Positions 63,284-64,000 of a stretch of DNA of 64,000 nucleotides are shown one piece after another (position 1 is the stretch's first letter; every line of letters begins with the position of its first letter). This stretch comes from Herpetosiphon geysericola (GTDB lineage Bacteria; Chloroflexota; Chloroflexia; Chloroflexales; Herpetosiphonaceae), in contig NZ_LGKP01000019.1 in assembly GCF_001306135.1 (NCBI RefSeq), positions 17,067 through 81,066 of the forward strand. Reading direction: 5' to 3'. The position numbers and the translations under genes were made by a program. The notes beneath the pieces were generated by a model that saw only the letters and a program-made list of their open reading frames with translations, had not been told where the DNA came from and made no database searches.

Positions 63284-63416
63284 AAGTCAGAAGTCAGAAG
63301 TCAAAAGTCAAAAGTCAGAAGTCAGAAGTCAGAAGTCAGAAGTCAGAAGTCAGAAGTCAGAAGTCAGAAGTCAGAAGTCAGAAGTCAGAAGTCAGAAGTC
63401 AGAAGTCAGAAGTCAG
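63284..63416. repeat. Heptamer array (AAGTCAG), 19 copies
   Basis: Nineteen tandem copies of AAGTCAG run from one base after the sirtuin stop. Copies 3 and 4 are AAGTCAA; the others are identical. The same motif appears in two or three copies inside other repeat blocks. Read as protein it would give SEVRSQK repeats, but no gene is claimed. Confidence 0.95.
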
Positions 63417-63465
63417 AAGCCTCATCTTCGTGCCCTTCGTGCCCTTCGCGGTTCCGTCCGTTCAT
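63417..63465. repeat. Short module repeat block N
   Basis: AGCCTCATC and CTTCGTGCCCTTCGTGCCC followed by TTCGCGGTTCCGTCCG join the heptamer array to the rRNA promoters. No gene is seen. Confidence 0.6.
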
Positions 63466-63491
63466 GCGCGCGTGGATCAGGAATGTGGCAT

Positions 63492-63520
63492 TTGACAACG
63501 CCGCCAATCTGCGGTAGAAT
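63492..63520 (+). promoter_or_regulatory. rRNA promoter P1
   Basis: TTGACA and TAGAAT are separated by 17 bases. A second, very similar promoter follows 105 bases later. Confidence 0.8.
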
Positions 63521-63540
63521 CCCCGGGCTGTCAACGAAGC

Positions 63541-63556
63541 GTCTGGTTCGCCAGAC
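63541..63556 (+). promoter_or_regulatory. Hairpin between the two rRNA promoters
   Basis: GTCTGG and CCAGAC form a perfect 6-base stem with a TTCG loop in the transcript from P1. Its role (processing, pausing or antitermination) is unknown. Confidence 0.45.
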
Positions 63557-63596
63557 AGGACACTCACAACTGAGAAAATCGCCCGCAGCGCTCGAT

Positions 63597-63625
63597 TTGA
63601 CACAAACGAATGGCTGTGGTAGAAT
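63597..63625 (+). promoter_or_regulatory. rRNA promoter P2
   Basis: TTGACA and TAGAAT again with a 17-base spacer; the sequence after the -10 (TAGAATCCTCAGGCTGTTGA) matches that after P1 (TAGAATCCCCGGGCTGTCAA). The leader to 16S is about 270 bases. Confidence 0.85.
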
Positions 63626-63753
63626 CCTCAGGCTGTTGACCGACAGCACGATGTTTGCTCAACATCACACATTTGATGATACTGCTCCGCTCCGATGGCC
63701 ATCTGGCATCAGCGGATTTTTTATCGCCAAAATTGCACCTTTCCAACTGATGG

Positions 63754-63771
63754 GTGCTGCGTCCGCAGCAC
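63754..63771 (+). promoter_or_regulatory. Hairpin in the rRNA leader
   Basis: GTGCTGC and GCAGCAC pair over 7 bases around GTCC. A second inverted repeat, GTTGGT/ACCAAC, follows at 63813-63833. These are likely leader RNA structures. Confidence 0.5.
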
Positions 63772-63847
63772 ATTCCATGCATCAATATTTTCTTTTTTGT
63801 CACCGTCAATCCGTTGGTGGTTGATCTACCAACAAAACGGAGCCACC

Positions 63848-63875
63848 GTACTTCGGCTCTTTAAACAAGAAGTAC
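63848..63875 (+). promoter_or_regulatory. boxA-like antitermination element in a hairpin loop
   Basis: GGCTCTTTAAACA closely matches the boxA of rRNA operons (NusB/NusE site) and lies in the loop of a 7-base stem GTACTTC / GAAGTAC. A small C(TTCG)G hairpin follows at 63881-63894, right before 16S. Confidence 0.6.
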
Positions 63876-63894
63876 ACGCAGTGACTTCGGTCAC

Positions 63895-64000
63895 TTGTCG
63901 GCGAGTTTGATCCTGGCTCAGGACGAACGCTGGCGGCGTGCCTAATGCATGCAAGTCGAACGCATTCTTCGGAATGAGTGGCGCACGGCTGAGGAACACG
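63895..64000 (+). rRNA. 16S ribosomal RNA, 5' end
   Basis: GAGTTTGATCCTGGCTCAGG at 63903 is the universal 5' part of 16S rRNA, followed by ACGAACGCTGGCGGCGTGCC and TGCAAGTCGAACG. The mature start is placed about 8 bases upstream of GAGTTTG by analogy with E. coli. The gene continues beyond the window. Confidence 0.97.

Noticed and set aside
63284..63416. Heptamer array as a CRISPR
   Set aside because: There are no spacers; the units are 7 bases and contiguous, and no cas gene is near.
63216..63824. A 202-codon frame with SEVRSQK repeats
   Set aside because: The repeats are a translation of the AAGTCAG array and the frame runs through both rRNA promoters.

Overview
The window looks like chromosomal DNA of a filamentous Chloroflexota bacterium, most probably Herpetosiphon. 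The reasons are the start of a 16S rRNA gene at the right edge, a phytoene desaturase next to a lipid-type glycosyltransferase, a cyanophycin gene pair, an exported protein ending in a YLPI-type tail, and many gaps filled with short-period repeats. The genus is inferred from memory; the 16S fragment (about 106 bases) could settle it. No CRISPR array, tRNA, insertion sequence or prophage was seen. Most genes are housekeeping or metabolic, with strong AGGAG-type ribosome binding sites and tight operons.

Layout. 1-4.2 kb: a minus-strand operon (degV, double GNAT, MoxR ATPase, DUF58, GNAT fragment). 4.4-6.9 kb: gmk and rqcH, divergent. 7.1-10.8 kb: cyanophycinase and cyanophycin synthetase. 11.1-18.2 kb: beta carbonic anhydrase, VOC protein and glycosyltransferase, DUF2071, quinone oxidoreductase, and a UbiA / ABA4-like / thioesterase operon. 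18.7-22.8 kb: a large NYN-domain protein coupled to trpF and a membrane-anchored Trm112-like protein, then a NIF3-like protein. 23.4-26.9 kb: a two-gene NACHT/FGE-sulfatase module, the best candidate here for an undescribed conflict or immunity system. 27-34.8 kb: Era fused to DUF2283, DUF4230 protein, PD40 lipoprotein, GT2, GAF histidine kinase, TrmJ-like methylase. 35.3-47.5 kb: lipoprotein, pckG, orphan ParB, tetR-glycosyltransferase operon, crtI, B-box membrane protein, solute-binding protein, membrane-anchored MutS-like ATPase and a small unknown gene. 47.9-59.1 kb: exported propeller protein, B12-radical SAM protein, SbcC, FKBP, and a class V aminotransferase / hydrolase / HEAT operon. 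59.2-63.3 kb: methyltransferase, pseudokinase-SH3 protein and two tandem sirtuins, the first degenerate. 63.3-64 kb: a 19-copy heptamer array, two tandem promoters with 17-base spacing, a boxA-bearing leader and the 5' end of 16S rRNA.

At least fourteen intergenic gaps are filled with the same small set of low-complexity modules (ACGCAGAGGCGCAGAG, TCTGTGGAATCTGTGG, CACGAAGGACACGAAG, CTTCGCGATCTTCGCG, GGATGAAGGATGA and others), in both orientations and at convergent, divergent and tandem junctions alike. In places the modules recur in a fixed order as a higher-order unit. They account for most of the non-coding DNA of the window and no gene call explains them.
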